From the NCBI GenBank assembly GCA_021828245.1, contig JAKASC010000139.1, forward strand, positions 1 through 6,473: 6,473 bases of DNA, given 5' to 3'. Both the position numbers and the translations under genes were made by a program. The notes under the pieces are model-generated. The model had not been told where the DNA came from and ran no database searches. It saw only the letters and a list, made by a program, of their open reading frames with translations. The DNA is from Acidobacteriota bacterium (lineage in GTDB: Bacteria; Acidobacteriota; Terriglobia; UBA7540). The number at the start of each line of letters is the position of its first letter. Position 1 is the first letter of the stretch. This document shows, in pieces, positions 5,791 through 6,473 of the stretch.

Positions 5791-6070
5791 TCGCAGCCTC
5801 GCACGCTCGGGCCAAGACGAGTGTTGAACCAACTGCGACCTTTTCTCCGCTGCCTCCGGCCTCGGTCTTGAGGCGAAAAAAAGAAGCCAATTAGGCAAGC
5901 CCCCAATCCGCGCCCAGTCACGCCGCAATACGGTCGGAAAACTGCGTGCGACCGGCTGCCTCACATTTTCTGCACGGCCAGGCTGAGTGTAATGGAGCGC
6001 GTGAGATTTTCCGACGTGCCCGTCATCGTCAAGGTATAAGTTCCCGCCGGCGTGCCGGGCGAGGGCGGTG
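5791..6070 (+). other. Convergent intergenic region
   Basis: This gap lies between the stop of the Gfo/Idh gene and the stop of the GH31 gene. It holds a short hairpin (GCCTC-GGTCTT-GAGGC at 5859-5874) next to an A7 run at 5876-5882, in an order that does not give a canonical terminator on either strand. It also holds the Ig-domain remnant at 5961-6068 on the minus strand. The rest shows no gene that I recognise. Confidence 0.6.
5961..6068 (-). pseudogene. C-terminal remnant of an Ig-like (PAGTYTLT-type) domain protein
   Basis: In one minus-strand frame this reads PPSPGTPAGTYTLT, then MTGTSENLTRSI, then TLSLAVQKM, then the TGA stop at 5961-5963. 'TPAGTYTLTVTGTS...T..LTV' is the familiar last two beta-strands of bacterial Ig-like repeat domains at the C-termini of secreted proteins. 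Only about 31 domain residues remain. The frame is closed upstream by a stop at 6114-6116, and there is no start codon in a sensible place. The fragment begins right at the GH31 stop (6071-6073) but in a different frame. It could be the 3' fossil of a deleted secreted-protein gene, or a former C-terminal domain of the GH31 protein cut off by a frameshift. The motif recognition is visual but strong; which history is right is open. Confidence 0.6.
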
Positions 6071-6473
6071 CTAGCGCGTGACGGTGATGGGTTTCCCGGA
6101 ATAGTGAACGACTTTATCGGGTTGCGCGGTGGGCGCGACGCCCACGCCATGGCCCGGGGCAACAAAGACCACGTCAAAGGTGCGGGTCGGCAACATGCCA
6201 GGAAACTTGCCGTGGCGCGCGCCGATGGTCAAGGTTTGTCGAGCGTCGTCCCAATGAAAGGGGATGGTGGCGTAAACGCCTTTTTCGTAATCGTAATTGT
6301 CGCCCTCGTCCTCATAGAGGGTGAAGCGGCCGTCCGCGCCAGGATAAACGCGCAACTCGATGGGATTGGCGGGCTTTTGGCCCGCGTACTGAATCTCCGG
6401 CCCGAGCGGAAGCACGGAGCCGGCGCGCACGTAAAGCGGAATGCGGCTCAGCGGCGCGGAGGCGGTGATAGAT
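6071..6473 (-). CDS. Glycoside hydrolase family 31 alpha-glycosidase, C-terminal part with DUF5110-type domain (5' end off the window)
   Basis: The minus-strand frame is open from the right edge to a TAG at 6071-6073, giving 133 visible residues. The first visible residues, ITASAPLSRIPLYVRAGSVL, then PLGPEIQYAGQKP, match the segment that follows the catalytic barrel of GH31 enzymes (compare 'IPVFVRAGSIIPMGP'). Next come IELRVYPGADGRFTLYEDEG, DNYDYEKGVYATIPFHWDD and LTIGARHGKFPGML, the hallmark of the DUF5110 beta-domain of alpha-xylosidases and alpha-glucosidases. The reading continues through the GTG at 6430-6428 without a stop, so that codon is internal rather than a start. The catalytic aspartates and any signal peptide lie outside, so specificity (xyloside or glucoside) and location are unknown. 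It converges on the Gfo/Idh gene. A glycoside-degrading role fits the sugar-oxidation genes next door. Confidence 0.92.
   Translation of the reverse strand, partial: SITASAPLSRIPLYVRAGSVLPLGPEIQYAGQKPANPIELRVYPGADGRFTLYEDEGDNYDYEKGVYATIPFHWDDARQTLTIGARHGKFPGMLPTRTFDVVFVAPGHGVGVAPTAQPDKVVHYSGKPITVTR

Noticed and set aside
5859..5882. Hairpin next to an A7 run, resembling a terminator
   Set aside because: On the plus strand the hairpin is followed by A rather than T, and on the minus strand the T-run comes before the hairpin. The order is wrong for an intrinsic terminator in either direction.
4891..6177. A 428-codon open frame on the minus strand opposite the Gfo/Idh gene
   Set aside because: It is antisense to a gene with intact Rossmann, EKP and GGGALMDMGCH motifs. 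It also runs through the Ig remnant and the GH31 end in the wrong frame.
6428..6430. GTG as a start codon of a separate 119-residue protein
   Set aside because: The frame continues upstream without a stop to the window edge, and the upstream residues (APLSRIPLYV) belong to the GH31 fold, so the GTG is an internal Val codon.
1..6473. CRISPR array, tRNA, rRNA, transposase, phage or toxin-antitoxin genes
   Set aside because: I saw no regularly spaced repeats, no tRNA-like cloverleaf or rRNA segments, and no such proteins in any credible frame.

Overview
The window looks like GC-rich chromosomal DNA from a Gram-negative, respiring, sugar-degrading bacterium. A Verrucomicrobiota or Acidobacteriota type (for example Pedosphaera/Limisphaerales-like) fits best. 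This rests on gene style only: a Tat-exported gluconate 2-dehydrogenase subunit-3 family protein, a small cytochrome c, a Gfo/Idh/MocA oxidoreductase, a GH31 glycosidase with a DUF5110-type tail, and a fragment of an Ig-like repeat with the 'PAGTYTLT' signature. No marker in the window settles the taxon.

Layout. Bases 1-3409 are a leftward (minus-strand) run. In transcription order it holds nuoB (complex I N2-cluster subunit), a small Rieske [2Fe-2S] ferredoxin with a GTG start and a strong ribosome binding site, mutM/fpg (8-oxoguanine DNA glycosylase), and a comM/yifB-type AAA+ ATPase that runs off the left edge. comM has its own extended -10 promoter in the 183-base gap after mutM. Bases 3410-3610 are a divergent promoter region. 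Bases 3611-5790 are a rightward run: the Tat-signal subunit-3 protein, a monohaem cytochrome c only 7 bases downstream, and a cytoplasmic Gfo/Idh/MocA oxidoreductase about 100 bases further on. Bases 5791-6070 separate convergent genes and hold the C-terminal remnant of an Ig-like domain. From 6071 to the right edge is the C-terminal end of a leftward GH31 alpha-glycosidase.

How the genes could work together. The rightward cluster resembles the small-subunit and cytochrome parts of periplasmic FAD (GMC-type) sugar dehydrogenases, but no GMC catalytic subunit is present in the window. With a Gfo/Idh oxidoreductase and a GH31 glycosidase next door, the most economical inference is sugar or glycoside oxidation, with electrons passed to the respiratory chain. 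The leftward cluster mixes respiration (nuoB, Rieske) with DNA repair (mutM) and DNA processing (comM), so it reads as co-oriented housekeeping genes rather than one pathway. I found no CRISPR array, tRNA, rRNA, insertion sequence or phage gene. The nearest things to novelty are the orphan dehydrogenase subunit with cytochrome, the isolated nuoB, and the Ig-domain fossil after the GH31 gene. I do not see a clear new biological system.
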